Part shown: positions 36,610 to 47,514 of the stretch, one piece after another
Layout of the letters: each line of letters opens with the position of its first letter
How positions within the stretch are numbered: position 1 is the stretch's first letter
From: Trachelipus rathkii
Taxonomy: Eukaryota; Arthropoda; Malacostraca; Isopoda; Trachelipodidae
Assembly: GCA_015478945.1 (NCBI GenBank)
Contig: JABUQX010002590.1
Location: forward strand, 76,001-140,000
Length of the DNA stretch: 64,000 bases
Direction of reading: 5' to 3'
Program-made: the position numbers and the translations under genes
Notes under the pieces: generated by a model
The model's database searches: none
What the model saw: the letters and a program-made list of their open reading frames with translations, nothing else
What the model was told of the DNA's origin: nothing

Positions 36610-38715
36610 TATGATGTTAAAGCTACAGTAGAAAACGAACGTCCAGCCTTTAATACGCAGATGTAGTGAAATAACGCGGGGATGCCGCATTTCAGCAAAA
36701 TCCACCCCTATATTACTCTATCACGGTGAAGCCCAGCAAGCGTGTAATACCTTTACAAAATAATATAGTGAAATACCCTCACTATGGCATCTCAGGTGGG
36801 TCAATGTGGGGTTCACCAGGTGGGCTACAACTGTACCCACACCACTATACAAAACCCTGGCATTTTACACTTCCTGATTTTAGTGCCTTCTTTATCGAGT
36901 CCATTCTATGCACAAACTGACATTTATCTCTCCTGCCAGTCATTTCCTTTTCTGACTCACAATCGCACTTTCATTCTACTTCGTTACTACTACCTAATCC
37001 CCGTTCGATTCCCAACTACACTCACCACTAATAACATTCGTTTTAACCGAGATACCGATATATATCATTACTCAATATCCTTTTCACCATCAAGAACCAA
37101 TAATCCATACTCAACGTACTTTTCAATATATTCTCTCATCAATGTACCACACAATTCTCACCCTATACAAACACCAAAATCAACTCACTGTAATATACGT
37201 TCCAATTTATCTCCATTTAATCATTTTGCTTTTCACACCACTATACACGTCACTATAGATTGTCCATTGGCTGACTACACATTGACTATATTAGATCAAT
37301 AAAAACGCTCTACCAATATCCAGAACACATATTATATGATTCTCCACTACTATATATTTTTTATTTTTTACACACATGTTAACATATATGCCCTCGAGAC
37401 CTCAAATATTTAAGTTAAAAGCATGTTCCTAAGCCATATTATATTCATCCAAACAAATTCAATGATTAATTATGTATTAGTTGTCTTAATAATGAGATAG
37501 TGATATACTTTTTTTCCTATCTACACAGCTCTCGCCGAGCGAGTCAACACGCTCCACCTTAATATCATTTCATATCTATTATTTTAACACATTTAAATTC
37601 AGACAAATTTTTCCAGCTCGCTCCTACCATAAGGTAAACGATATCTTCACACTAAGGACTCTAGTCCCGTCACAACACTACTATAGCCATAATTTACCTT
37701 CCTCTTATCCTACTGTTTAATCGCCATAAGAGCCCCTATCGCTTATCATCCTGTAAAGTTTTGCACGATAAATATCTTCTCTAACGAAGATCCTCTCTAA
37801 ACGCGGTCCACCAATTAGCAGAGTTACGACACACACTATCATACATAACCTGAAATCAGTTCTATCAATAATTGTAAAGGTAATATAATAGAATACCCCC
37901 ACTCTCATTATAAGTACCCACATTTTTCCATTCATTACTAACACTCTGATCACTTGTCACTTACTATTATACCATACCTATCTAATTCCCTTACAATTAA
38001 ACCTCAATCCATAATTACAGAATTGGAACTCGCCAAGGAGACATTATTTGCACATCCTGTCTCACTCCGCTTAATATAAAACCAATTACTACTTTTACAA
38101 ACCCCTCTAATGTAATTCTTACATCACGATTGCATATACTATCATGCATGACTTTGAATTCACATTCAGAAGCTTACCACCAACACCTAATTCTACAAAC
38201 ACCCGCTCATAATGAAGATTCCTATTTAATACCCTAATATATATATTGATACCCTGTACATTATATCCATTATAATATACCTAAATATAATCAATTATAT
38301 TTTACTCTACTCCCCATTATTTATCCCAATCATCTGATTTTCAAATGAACCGGATTTGAATCCACACATCCATCTACACAATTATCTATAATACATAGCA
38401 ACCTTTAGTTTCTTATCCTCAAATCAATTTACTTCAGTCTATTCGACGAACTCTTATCGAACCAAAATACCAGACACATATAATATCTTCACTACAACAT
38501 CTGCAATAATAACTAATTTTAAACCTATATATATATACTATAATTACATTACAGTTCACCTATCTCAATTAAACTAAATAATATATAAGGGTACTAATAT
38601 TAGCGCTCTTCTATTCAAATCCCCTCGAACTATACCATCCATAAACGGTTTGTAATACAACTTTCAAATCAATCAATCAATGACAAATTAGAGTGACTCA
38701 ATCTATCTTTATCTT
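36610..38715 (-). mobile_element. RTE-like LINE, RT to 3' UTR (5'-truncated, minus strand)
   Basis: Read on the minus strand this is collinear with 45215-46690. Segments seen: the block near 38600-38650 (complement of atataagggtactaatatt and accatccataaac) encoding the VPLYKG...W-R region; the segment at 38345-38365; the GVRQG-type segment near 38070; the spacer near 37590 matching gagtttaaat; and the tggacaatc block near 37245. The 3' UTR is at 36610-36850, including gtggg-cccacc and the atagtgagggt string. Unlike the 45-kb copy, it keeps a longer interval between the NYRGIS and GFR segments, so that stretch is not deleted here. Frames are broken throughout. The 172-codon plus-strand frame 36784-37302 is antisense. 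Confidence 0.75.
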
Positions 38716-38719
38716 AAAG

Positions 38720-39140
38720 GCGTTTATATATATATTATTATATTTATTTTATTTATATATTTTTAATATCTTTTTAGATATTATATTATAAAATGTAACA
38801 TAATACATTCGTACATCCGAATCATAATTTTAATACTATGATTGTATATAGTGTATTATACTTATCACTATTAGCTTTAGTTACGACTATATATATATAA
38901 GTATAACATAATATAGATTAATATTTAATGGAAAATAACTTGGGTGTAATATAAATATATATAATAATCAAATAATTATAATCACTATTTATTTATCATA
39001 ATTATACTAGTAGGTACGAAGTATCATATACTATATATATTATCATATATCTATTATTATATTGAAACACATAATATAAGGTAAAAGATATTAGTATAAA
39101 TAGCTACTATACTATATATAGCTATAATAAAAATGAGTAT
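38720..39140. repeat. AT-rich tract between two opposed LINE copies
   Basis: TA/TTA-rich sequence, no gene. It separates the 5'-truncated ends of the minus-strand and plus-strand LINE copies. Confidence 0.8.
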
Positions 39141-39269
39141 TTCTGTGCGAGTGAAATCTAAGTAGAGTTTTTTGATGAGGTATAGGTAGATGGAGGTTTA
39201 TGTTCACCGTATGACACAGAAAAAATTAAGAAACTTTAGATGTAGTACCACCCATGAGGGAGAAAGTAT

Positions 39270-40430
39270 AGGGTGAGAGGTGTAAAAGAGCTAAAATGGG
39301 TCTTTGTAATATTAGATCAAAACGAGAGTTTAATAAAGAAAGTAAAAGGATAATTTTTAATGGTGTGTGACTTCTTTTTTATTAAGGTACCTATGTCCTC
39401 TCGGCTGTGTTATTAGTTCACGAAATGGTAGATCTTCAATGCAACTGGAACAAGTGACTGAGTTTAATATACAGGATACTATTTGTTGGACGAAAATGAA
39501 ACCGGATGATCAGCCGAGTGTCGTAGGAAAGAGTTGTGAATTCGCTGAGAGAAAGGTGGCTGGGTGCAGTTAAATCCTCGGTGGATGTAAAGAGACTAAG
39601 TTTGAGTGCGCTAGGTCTGACTGATTGAGGGTATGTTGTTACCTTGTGTTAATGTATAGTAGTGAGACTATGGTCTGGTAATGAAGGGGTAGAGATCTAA
39701 AGTACAATTGTTCAGATGGACAACCTTAGGGGTATGTTATTTCTGAGAAGAATTGATAAAAATGAAGAAAATGGAACGTATTACAAGAGTTGTAGGGTGT
39801 GAAAAAAGGGATAAATGAGAGAATAAATGAAAGTACATGTTGAGAATGTTTGGTTCATGTTGAAAGGTGGGATGATGTCGGTTAGGTTAAGCGGTCATGT
39901 AATAGTGGTGAGTATGTTGGGAATAGGATGTGTGTGCGAGAGCACATCACTAATTAGATGGGAGAGTGAATAGTATGGTGAGTTGAATGTGCTGATGAGA
40001 GTAAAGATGGAAATGGCGTGTCTGTGGTAGTGTGTATGGTTGAGTAAGATGGTTGGTAGTCTGTGGCAGGGGGGTCGTAAGAAGAAGGTGGCAGTGTAAT
40101 GGACTTGAATGGAGAGCGGGTTTTTGTGAGGGTGGGTATGGTTGTGGGCCCACCTGGGTCAAAGGATGAACCCCACATTAGCGTAGCATGGACAAATAGT
40201 GAGGGTCCATCAGACTGTACCTTCAGTGAAGTCTCTAGGGTGATTTTATCCGTGACTGCCGGCGGGAGTTTCAACACTAATAGGTATAACTAACCAAGGG
40301 ACTATGGTAAGGCTGGGCTATTCTTATTCCGACTTGTGTCAATATTCTTCTAAATACTTTCCTGTTTCCGGGTGACATGTAAGCGTCTTTACATTTTCCC
40401 CATCTTGGGGAAAAGAGGTGATTGCATGGT
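39270..40430 (+). mobile_element. RTE-like LINE, C-terminal part and 3' UTR (5'-truncated)
   Basis: Matches begin around 39270-39440 (caactggaac-aagtgactgagttta), continue through gagtgtcgtaggaaag, gagaaaggtggctggg, gtggatgtaaagagactaag (39570-39600), tatagtagtgagactatggtctgg and cagatggacaaccttagggg (39713), and then the 3' UTR (40130-40420). In the 3' UTR, ggtatggttgtgggcccacctg and aatagtgagggtcc follow the 45-kb copy closely, as does tctagggtgattttatc. It keeps about 150 bases upstream of gtggctgg that are deleted in the 45-kb copy. Many frameshifts. Confidence 0.75.
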
Positions 40431-40449
40431 GGATATGAATGATACATAG

Positions 40450-40610
40450 ATGATATATATAGTATATTATTATATGTGGGTTTTATAGATATAAAATATA
40501 TAAGATATATCTAGTGATACTAAATATATATATATATATATAATTATAATATTATATCAGTATATATATATATATTATATATATATATATATAATCATAA
40601 TGACATACTT
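40450..40610. repeat. TA microsatellite after the LINE tail
   Basis: Imperfect TA runs immediately 3' of the LINE. Confidence 0.85.
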
Positions 40611-40794
40611 TATATTCATAATGAAAATTTATTTAGAAATAATTATATAAGAAATAATAATATTAATACGTAGAAGAAATGAAAAAAGAAAATAAAAAAA
40701 TATTGGGCAAGTTGAAATAAATGTCAAAGCACATGGTACTTATGCAAGAATGAAACGAAAAAAAAAGCCTCAAGTAACCAAGTAAAAAGGAATG

Positions 40795-40935
40795 AGGCTC
40801 AGTACAAATACAAGTACAAGTCCACTGGTTTTAGAAACTGCAAGTTCAAGTACAAGTTACAAGTACTTCAAAAAGAAATGTACTTAAGTAGAGTACAGCA
40901 GTTCAATGAGTACATGTACTTGAAACCAAAAGACC
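40795..40935 (+). repeat. CAAGTAC-rich repeat, block 2
   Basis: aatacaagtacaagtcc, caagttcaagtacaagtt, acttaagtagagtac and gagtacatgtacttg. The mixed orientations make the block partly self-complementary. Related to 36070-36225 on the other side of the LINE pair. Confidence 0.6.
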
Positions 40936-41229
40936 TGAATAAGAACACTAATATAAAATATATATATTCAAAATCATAATATTATAATTAAATATTTATG
41001 AGTATATATACAATTATATCACAGTATATTTTTATATAAATATTATATATATTATATTATATATCATATATGTATGATGATATATAGTAATACTTATGTA
41101 GCACTACATTTAACTCTTGGTAAACAATTTTATAATCTTTATGTTTAGTGACTATGTGGACTTAAGGATTTGTCCGCAAGACACAGTAAATTATAGAGTG
41201 CAAATAGTCAAAAGTGATAAAATATATAA

Positions 41230-41725
41230 TAAACTCACCCTTTTCGTAGATATCTCTATGAAATGTCAGATCAAAAAAGTTCGAATCAACATATTAATGA
41301 ATCAGAGAGAAAATCAATCACTCACAAGCATACCTCCTCTCCAGAAATGCCTCCCGGAAAGAGAGATAAAACACCTTCAAAGAAATATGGCTGCGACATT
41401 GAATTTCGAGTCACGAAATGTATTCTCACTAAACGAAGGCTCAGAGGCAATTGATGGAGAAACGAGCGCTCGAAAAAGGCGAGGACCTAGCCCAATTCGG
41501 CCGTAGCGCAAGAGAGAAGTAATCTTAAAACAAGAACAGCGGACATTTTTTTACTTTAAATTTTTCATTAGCCATATTTTTTCTATGTTGAAAGATAAAA
41601 ACATCATTTCAATATATGGATTATCCCTTATAGTAACCGAACCCTTATTATTAGGGTGGCTTGCTCCTCAAGATCCACGCAACTTTACGCAAGTACTTCG
41701 CTAATATTTATCTGGTGAACTCACG
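41230..41725 (+). repeat. Unrecognised repeat with shared reading-frame fragment, copy 1
   Basis: Collinear with 43070-43500. Conserved strings include gtcagatcaaaa, cctc-ctccagaaat-cctcccgg, aa-agagat, cttcaa-gaaa-atggctgcga, ttgaatttcga, ctcactaaacgaag, agaggcat/att, ttctatgttgaa-taaaaacatcatttcaa and ctta-t-tagggtg-cttgctc. A 63-codon frame from 41263 reads MPPGKRDKTPSKKYGCDIEF and later KRRLRGN; the other copy has NPPGKR, KGCDLNF and LTKRR. I do not recognise the family. It could be a transposon-derived coding piece or a non-coding repeat. Confidence 0.65.
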
Positions 41726-41995
41726 AGAAGAACACCCAAGAACTTCAATCAACGCCCTCACCAATAAAACAAGCAAAATGAAATGACAAAAGAAAAAACT
41801 TCAATAATACTATAAGATTTCTCAATAAAAACATCTGCCGAGGTAAGATCAGTGAAGTAGTGATTGTTAATATTTTAGCCAATTAACTTCAATTTTTCTA
41901 TTTTTTATATTAATATTTTATTTCAAGTGACTTCAGTTTATCACAACTCACACAGTTCGAGGATTCATACATCGCTAGACATAGCAAACTTCTTT

Positions 41996-42200
41996 AACGG
42001 TATGGATTTCTTTCATCAATTCCAAGTTTGGGATTATGGGGCAGAGAACTCATTTTGAATTCCACTAAGGAACTCTGATTTCCTTTTCGAATAGTCTAAA
42101 TGGTTCTGTGACCTCCCCCTTTTATGTATGGAAGAAATTTTTTTTCAATAATAAAGGACCTAAATTTCCAGCAATTTCGCCTCTATACATATGTAACTTT
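41996..42200 (+). repeat. ~205-bp tandem duplication, unit 1
   Basis: Unit starting at ggtatggatttc. It shares with the next unit gaattccac-taa-gaac, atttccttttcg, taatggttctgtgacc, gaagaaatttttt and cctacattt. Confidence 0.75.
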
Positions 42201-42203
42201 CCT

Positions 42204-42405
42204 TACGGTATGGATTTCATTTTCATACTTTTAAGTTAGATTCGGGCAGAAACGTGCATCTGAATTCCACGAACTTTATGATTTCCTTTTCGGAATTCTA
42301 ATGGTTCTGTGACCGTTTCTCCCTGTTTATGCTTATGCAAGAAATTTTTCAAAATAAGACCTACATTTCAAAAGCAACTTCGGCTCTAATAGTCAAGACA
42401 ATGTT
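42204..42405 (+). repeat. ~205-bp tandem duplication, unit 2
   Basis: Directly follows unit 1 in the same orientation and order. Lies between the two copies of the unrecognised repeat (41230 and 43070). Confidence 0.75.
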
Positions 42406-43060
42406 CTCTCGATAACTACAGCTTTGAAACTATTTCGTGCGCATTGATCTAAATCAAATGGATACATTAGAAACGCCTTACTACTAAGAACCTTCCCTGG
42501 ATCAACGTTCGTCGATCGTGGCCTATTTAATTAACTGTATGAATTATTAAATGTTTTTCATATCCATAATTTTTTAAATATTTTTGTTATATAAAGTATG
42601 TTGTATGAGTTTGTTTATATTCTAACGGATATAACCAAAAATGCTTATGTTTAAATGCCCCTTTTAATTTCTGTATATATATATTATTTATTGTAATTTT
42701 TATGTATTCAAATATTTGTATATAATGTTTAAGATCTTACGATGTAACCAGTTTTGCTCGTATTTGAATATTTACATTTCTTGTATTACGTATTTTTGCC
42801 TTCATAAACTGTTTTATTGTCTTACTTATGTCTCTTTCGAACATAATTGAAGATATGTGCATTGAAACAGTTATAGACTATGTATTTTAGTTATGTTAGT
42901 TTCTTTGGCTGACTTAGAGCGTGATATTATAACCATACTTTCTCCACTCCGTGTTTAGCACCGCAGGAAGTAATAGAGCACTCCATAAACTTTGTAAAAA
43001 TATTTTATTTAAGTTCGTACTTACTGATAAGCCACCAACTTAGCAAAATTTGGCAATAAA
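42405..43060. other. Unclassified sequence
   Basis: AT-rich, no credible frame and no match elsewhere in the window that I could see. Confidence 0.5.
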
Positions 43061-43069
43061 TAATTGGTG

Positions 43070-43500
43070 AACCAGGAGAAAAACACTCACACTTTTGAGA
43101 TACCTAAGTCAGATAAAAGTCAGATCAAAATTATTAAGAATCAGAAGAAATTCTCACTCAAGATACCTCTCTCCAGAAATCCTCCCGGCAAGAGATGTAT
43201 AAACTTCAAGGAAAAAGGCTGCGACTTGAATTTCGATCACACAAATTTTCTCACTAAACGAAGAGTCCAGAGGCATTGAGAAAACTGGCAATTGTGGAAA
43301 ACACGCTGGACTACCAATTCGCCTACGAAGAGAGTATCTCTACAGAAGGGACTTTTGCTACTTTTATAGCTTGTCATGCATATTTTACCTATGTTGAATA
43401 AAAACATCATTTCAAATATTGATTTCTAATTTACCAACCCTTATATAGGGTGCTTGCTCTTAAAGAACCACCCCAAATCTAGCAAGTACTTCCCTGATAT
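43070..43500 (+). repeat. Unrecognised repeat with shared reading-frame fragment, copy 2
   Basis: Partner of 41230-41725. Here the frame beginning at 43064 runs 71 codons through NPPGKRCINFKEKGCDLNF and ends with LTKRRVQRH. The two copies keep the same frame over only part of this stretch. They differ by small indels, so coding conservation is suggested, not shown. Confidence 0.65.
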
Positions 43501-43504
43501 CATA

Positions 43505-43620
43505 ATATATATTATATATACTACATATAATATAAATATATATCATATATATATATATATATTATATATATTATATATTTCATATATATATATAATAATT
43601 ATTATAGTATTATATCGCTA
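43505..43620. repeat. TA microsatellite
   Basis: Imperfect TA repeat running into the aatatttatg start of the TTAGG-bearing element. Confidence 0.9.
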
Positions 43621-43621
43621 A

Positions 43622-43735
43622 ATATTTATGTAAAATGTTGACTCCGTTTATTCCAGGTTAGGTTGATTTAGGTTAAGTTTGGTTAAAGTTAGGTTAAAGT
43701 TAAAGTAGGTTAGGTTTAGGTCAGGTAGGTATCGG
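43622..43735 (+). repeat. Interstitial (TTAGG)n tract with GTTGACTCCGTT junction
   Basis: The string atgttgactccgttta (43636-43651) leads into about 75 bases of TTAGG-type units (aggttaggttgatttagg, ggtcaggtagg). The same junction occurs inverted at 47060-47095. Confidence 0.85.
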
Positions 43736-43844
43736 TTAGTTTTACCACAAAAATTAGTAGTAACTACCGCTCAAACTTATAAAATAATGTACATGTAAGA
43801 GTGGATTTATCAGAGCTCCTGGAGATCCACCACTTATAATAGCC

Positions 43845-44250
43845 TATATATTATATATAATATATATATATATATATATAATATAGTATAGTATATAATT
43901 AATATATATATATAATATATATATATATCTAATATATATATTATAAATTATATATATATATATATATACACAGGTAAGATCCTACGAAAAAAGATAATAT
44001 TAATATATAAATTGGTTTCAATTCCATACAAGATACCTTTTGAGCCTACAATTGAAGCATCCTAGTTCCAAGTAACTCCTCCCTAATAGTTAAGAATTAG
44101 AATATACAAAGAGAAAAAAGGAAATTTAAAAATAATAAATTAAGGAAAAAGAAATTCCAAACGAAAATGCTGGTAAATGTAAAAATTAAATTCATTTTAA
44201 TATAATATATATAATATATAATATATATATTATAATAATATATATATATA

Positions 44251-44292
<42 letters not shown>

Positions 44293-44330
44293 TTATACAT
44301 ATTATATATATATATAATATATACGTGATT
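43845..44330. repeat. TA microsatellites (43845-43970 and 44195-44325)
   Basis: Two long TA tracts with 220 bases of ordinary AT-rich sequence between them. They lie upstream of the best LINE copy. Confidence 0.9.
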
Positions 44331-44699
44331 AGCATTTTTTCACGAAACTACGGAAGTAACCTTCCATATTGGGGCTTATGGTGTGTATGGTAATTTCTCA
44401 TGACATTCCACTGTGCCAATGTCTCCCTGTCTCTTTTGCTTCCAATATACCACAACTCGTCTTTCTTCCAGACAACACCTACAGACATTAATTTATATCC
44501 CTATGTGAGGGAGAGAAAGAATTGATCACACAGTATTTTCTGATTGTCGTAGAAGGCGACTAAAGGGGCGTGGTAAGTGTTGGGTTGTCTTGCCCACACT
44601 ACCACTGTCATCTTCCGCTATGCCTCCAGGCTTTAATTGAGAGAGCAAGGCCTTTGACAAGGTCGTGGTCCGCGCCGCAATCTGCGTCGAGATATTGTT

Positions 44700-45200
44700 A
44701 TGAAATACTTTTGGTTCATATGCGAATCATCAAGAAGAACAAATGTTGAGGAGAAGAGGAGAGAGGTGATGGATGTATTTAGAAAGAGTAAATTTGATTT
44801 GATCAATGTAACTGAAACAAAGATGAAAGGAAACAGTGAAGATGATGAGTGGTGTGGTGTGAAATGTGTGTGTGCTGGAGTTGAGAGGAATGAGAGGGAG
44901 AGAGGAGTTGCGATTTTGATGTGACATGTGGCACAGAGCTATGGTGGATTTTATTTGTGTTTTAAATACTAGAATTCTAATGATTAAATTTAAGTTTAAA
45001 AAGGTGAATGTATGTGTGGTTGTAATATATGGTTTATCTGTGGGTGATGTTGAGGTGAGTTCGACTTTCTGAGACAATCTGAATGATGTTTTAGATGGGG
45101 TGAGTAGGAGCTTCAGATTAATTGTGTTGGGCGATCTAAATAGTTGGATAGGTAATCAGAAAAAGGATGGTAAATTTGGGGTGACGGGAGGAGAATGGTA
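44700..45200 (+). pseudogene. LINE AP-like endonuclease domain, frameshifted
   Basis: The frame 44700-44924 contains TNVEEKRREVMDVFRKSKFD, then NVTETKMKGN (ETK carries the conserved catalytic Glu of AP-type endonucleases), then AGVERNERERGVAILM and a stop. After a frameshift the next frame (from about 44936) reads WHRAMVDF, VNVCVVVIYGLSVGDVE, one stop at 45071-45073, then RLIVLGDLNSWIGNQ. GDLN corresponds to the GDxN motif of the family. The domain nicks target DNA in active relatives. The C-terminal half of the endonuclease is missing: at about 45203-45212 the sequence jumps to the RT region. Confidence 0.85.
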
Positions 45201-45205
45201 AGAGG

Positions 45206-45915
45206 GTGATTGATGAAAAGTGGATTGATATAGAATGGATTTGGAAGTTGTGTAACAAAGTTTTTATGGAGGGTATAGTTCCAAGGGATTGGAGGAGAGC
45301 AGTAATAGTACCCTTATATAAGGGTAAGGGGAATAAAAGTAACTGTAGGAATTATAGGGGAATTAGTTTATTGAGTTTTGTAGGGAAGATATATGGACTG
45401 ACTGGTGAAGAACAATGTGTGTTTAGAATTGGTAGAGGATGTGTGGATCAAATCTTTACATTGAAACAAATGATTGAGAAAATGAGGGAGAAGAAGAATA
45501 AATTGCATTTAAGTTTTATGGATTTGCAACAGGCGCATGATAGGATTAATAGAGAAGCTCTATGGCAAGTGTTAGTGATATGTGGTGCTGGTGGTAAGCT
45601 TCTGAATGGAATCAAAAGTATGTATGACGATAGTAAAGCGTGTGTAAGAATAAATGGAGTTGAAAGTGATTGTTTTAATAGTAATAGGGGAGTGAAGCAG
45701 GGGTGTGCTATGTTCCTTGGTTATTCAATTTGTATATGGATGGTGTTATGAAAGAAATAGAGGTGGGGGTGGTAGGAGAAGGTGTTAGAATGATAAATAA
45801 TGGAAGAGAGTGGAGGGTGTCCTACCTATTATAAGCAGATGATTTGGTTTTGTGTGGCGAATCTGAAGACAGTTTGAGAGGATTGGTAGAGAGATTTGGC
45901 AGGGTGTGTAAAAGG
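45206..45915 (+). pseudogene. LINE reverse transcriptase domain, with deletions, frameshift and stop
   Basis: The 181-codon frame 45206-45751 reads in order: DIEWIWKLCNKVFMEGIVP, DWRRAVIVPLYKGKGNKS, NYRGISLLSFVGKIYG, EEQCVFRIGRGCVDQIFTLK, FMDLQQAHDRINREALW (RT block with the first catalytic Asp) and GVKQGCAM. A one-base slip near 45712 then moves to PWLFNLYMDGVM. The catalytic ADD motif follows at 45835-45843 with a TAA replacing the usual Tyr codon just before it (45832-45834), then LVLCGESEDSLRGLVERFG. Between KIYG and EEQ about 15 residues usual in relatives are absent. Clear RT homology, certainly inactive. Confidence 0.9.
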
Positions 45916-45920
45916 AAAGG

Positions 45921-46440
45921 TTGAAAGGTAGGAAAGTTGAGAATGGTAGGAAGGTAGCTGGAGCAATTATATCCTTGGTGGATGTAAAGGGACTAAGCCT
46001 TGAGTGTGCTAGCGTCTTACATGAGTTTATGTTATTACATGTGTTAATGTATTGTAGTGAAACTATGGTCTGGAATAAGAGGTATAGAGCTAAGGTACAA
46101 TGTGTTCAGATGGACAATCTTAGGGGGGTGTTAGGTGTGAGAAGAAGATAAAATGAAGAATAAACGCATTAGAGAGTTGTATGTTGTGAAAAAATGGGTA
46201 AATGAGATAATAAATTAAGGTATATTGAGATGGATTGGTCATGTGGAAAAGATGGATGATAGTCGGTTGGTTAAGCTGACGTATAGTGGTGAGTGTGAGG
46301 GAATTGACCAGCTGGGAGACCGATGAAAAAGTGGATTGAGTCAGTAAAGGAATGGCTGGAGGAGAGGAATGTGAGTTTGGCAGAGGCGAGAAGAAAGGTG
46401 CATAAAAGGAGTGAAAATCGGGGTTTTGTTTTGTGACGGG
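45921..46440 (+). pseudogene. LINE C-terminal region (RTE-type), broken
   Basis: The frame 45921-46151 reads GRKVAGAIISLVDVKGLSLE, LLHVLMYCSETMVWN and VQMDNLRGVLGVRRR. With further frameshifts it continues RELYVVKKWVNEI, ILRWIGHVEKMDDSRL and a basic end near 46390-46430. In RTE-type proteins this region follows the RT thumb and is conserved without known catalytic function. About 50-60 codons that normally separate it from the ADD block are missing, at about 45915-45925. Confidence 0.85.
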
Positions 46441-46685
46441 TATGGTTGTGGCCCACCTGAGCCAAGGGATGAGCCCTACATTGATGACATGCTATAGTGA
46501 GGGTCCGTCGCGGTCCCGTGAAGTTCTAGGGTGGATTTTTCTGACTGCGCGAGTTCTTACTAAAAGGTATAAAGGGGGCTGTAAGGCTGGGCTTTCTTTT
46601 CAACTTGCGTCATGTTCTTCTACTACCAGAACATGTGTCGCACCTTACCTCCATTCTTGGGGAGAGAAGGTGGGTGATGAAATAT
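46440..46685 (+). other. LINE 3' UTR
   Basis: Non-coding tail shared with 40130-40430 (plus), 36610-36850 (minus) and 6260-6445 (plus). Landmarks are ggtatggttgtggcccacctg, atagtgagggtcc, tctagggtggattttt and aaggctgggc. It ends in gatgaaa followed by a TA tract. The sharing across copies shows it belongs to the element. The open frame 46433-46720 through it is not a gene. Confidence 0.8.
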
Positions 46686-46723
46686 ATATATATATATATA
46701 TATATATCTATGCTGTATAACCT

Positions 46724-46771
<48 letters not shown>

Positions 46772-46790
46772 TTATATATATATATAATCT
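46681..46790. repeat. TA microsatellite
   Basis: Two long TA runs (46681-46708 and 46729-46770) with short interruptions, directly at the LINE 3' end. Confidence 0.95.
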
Positions 46791-46877
46791 TATAAGAAGG
46801 TTGACTCCAGGAACGAAAATCAATAAAAATGTAACGTAATTTCAATAATTTTAAGATAAAATATATTACAATATAAA

Positions 46878-47218
<341 letters not shown>

Positions 47219-47514
47219 AAAAGATACAATATACTCTTCAAGAAGTAATATAAAAAAAAGCCTCAAAGGAAAAATAATTCTAAAAATATATCAGAAAGTT
47301 TCTTGGAAGTAACTATCCACCTCATTCATATTAATAGAAACGATAATTTTTGTATAAAAAATATTTTTCACAGAGTCAGAAAATTAATGCAGTAATCTTA
47401 AGAAATATATGCAAATGGATGTGATAGAAGCAAAAATAAAGAGTAAAAGTGTCTAATCTAACATAAGTCGAATTTTTCCAATATATTTCAATCATCCAAC
47501 TTCCATCTTCGTCT

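Larger units (their letters stand above)
44380..46690 (+). mobile_element. RTE-like non-LTR retrotransposon, most complete copy (internally deleted)
   Basis: A degenerate LINE with, in order, a probable 5' leader (44500-44700, including tcgtagaaggcgactaaagg), an AP-endonuclease part, a reverse transcriptase part, the C-terminal part and a 3' UTR ending in a TA tract. The length of 2.3 kb is less than the roughly 3 kb expected for such elements, because segments are missing between endonuclease and RT, within the RT near residue 64 of its frame, and after the ADD motif. The C-terminal YxSETM and GHVEKM motifs support assignment to the RTE group. Retrotransposition would proceed by target-primed reverse transcription in intact relatives. 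This copy cannot encode a working protein. It is the reference for the other LINE fragments at 3690, 5655, 36610 and 39270. Confidence 0.85.

Noticed and set aside
36784..37302. 172-codon plus-strand open frame
   Set aside because: It is antisense to the minus-strand LINE copy at 36610-38715. The minus strand aligns with the LINE C-terminal region and 3' UTR, and the plus-strand frame is open by chance.
38720..39270. Extension of the 36.6-40.4 kb LINE pair into a full palindrome
   Set aside because: The plus-strand sequence here should mirror the RT region at 37.7-38.3 kb if it were a palindrome, and I could not find that match. The pair is two differently truncated copies.
41117..41506. 129-codon open frame as a protein gene
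   Set aside because: It covers a repeat whose second copy (43070) does not keep this frame throughout. No recognised domain. Annotated as a repeat instead.
44730..45077. 115-codon minus-strand open frame
   Set aside because: Antisense to the LINE endonuclease region.
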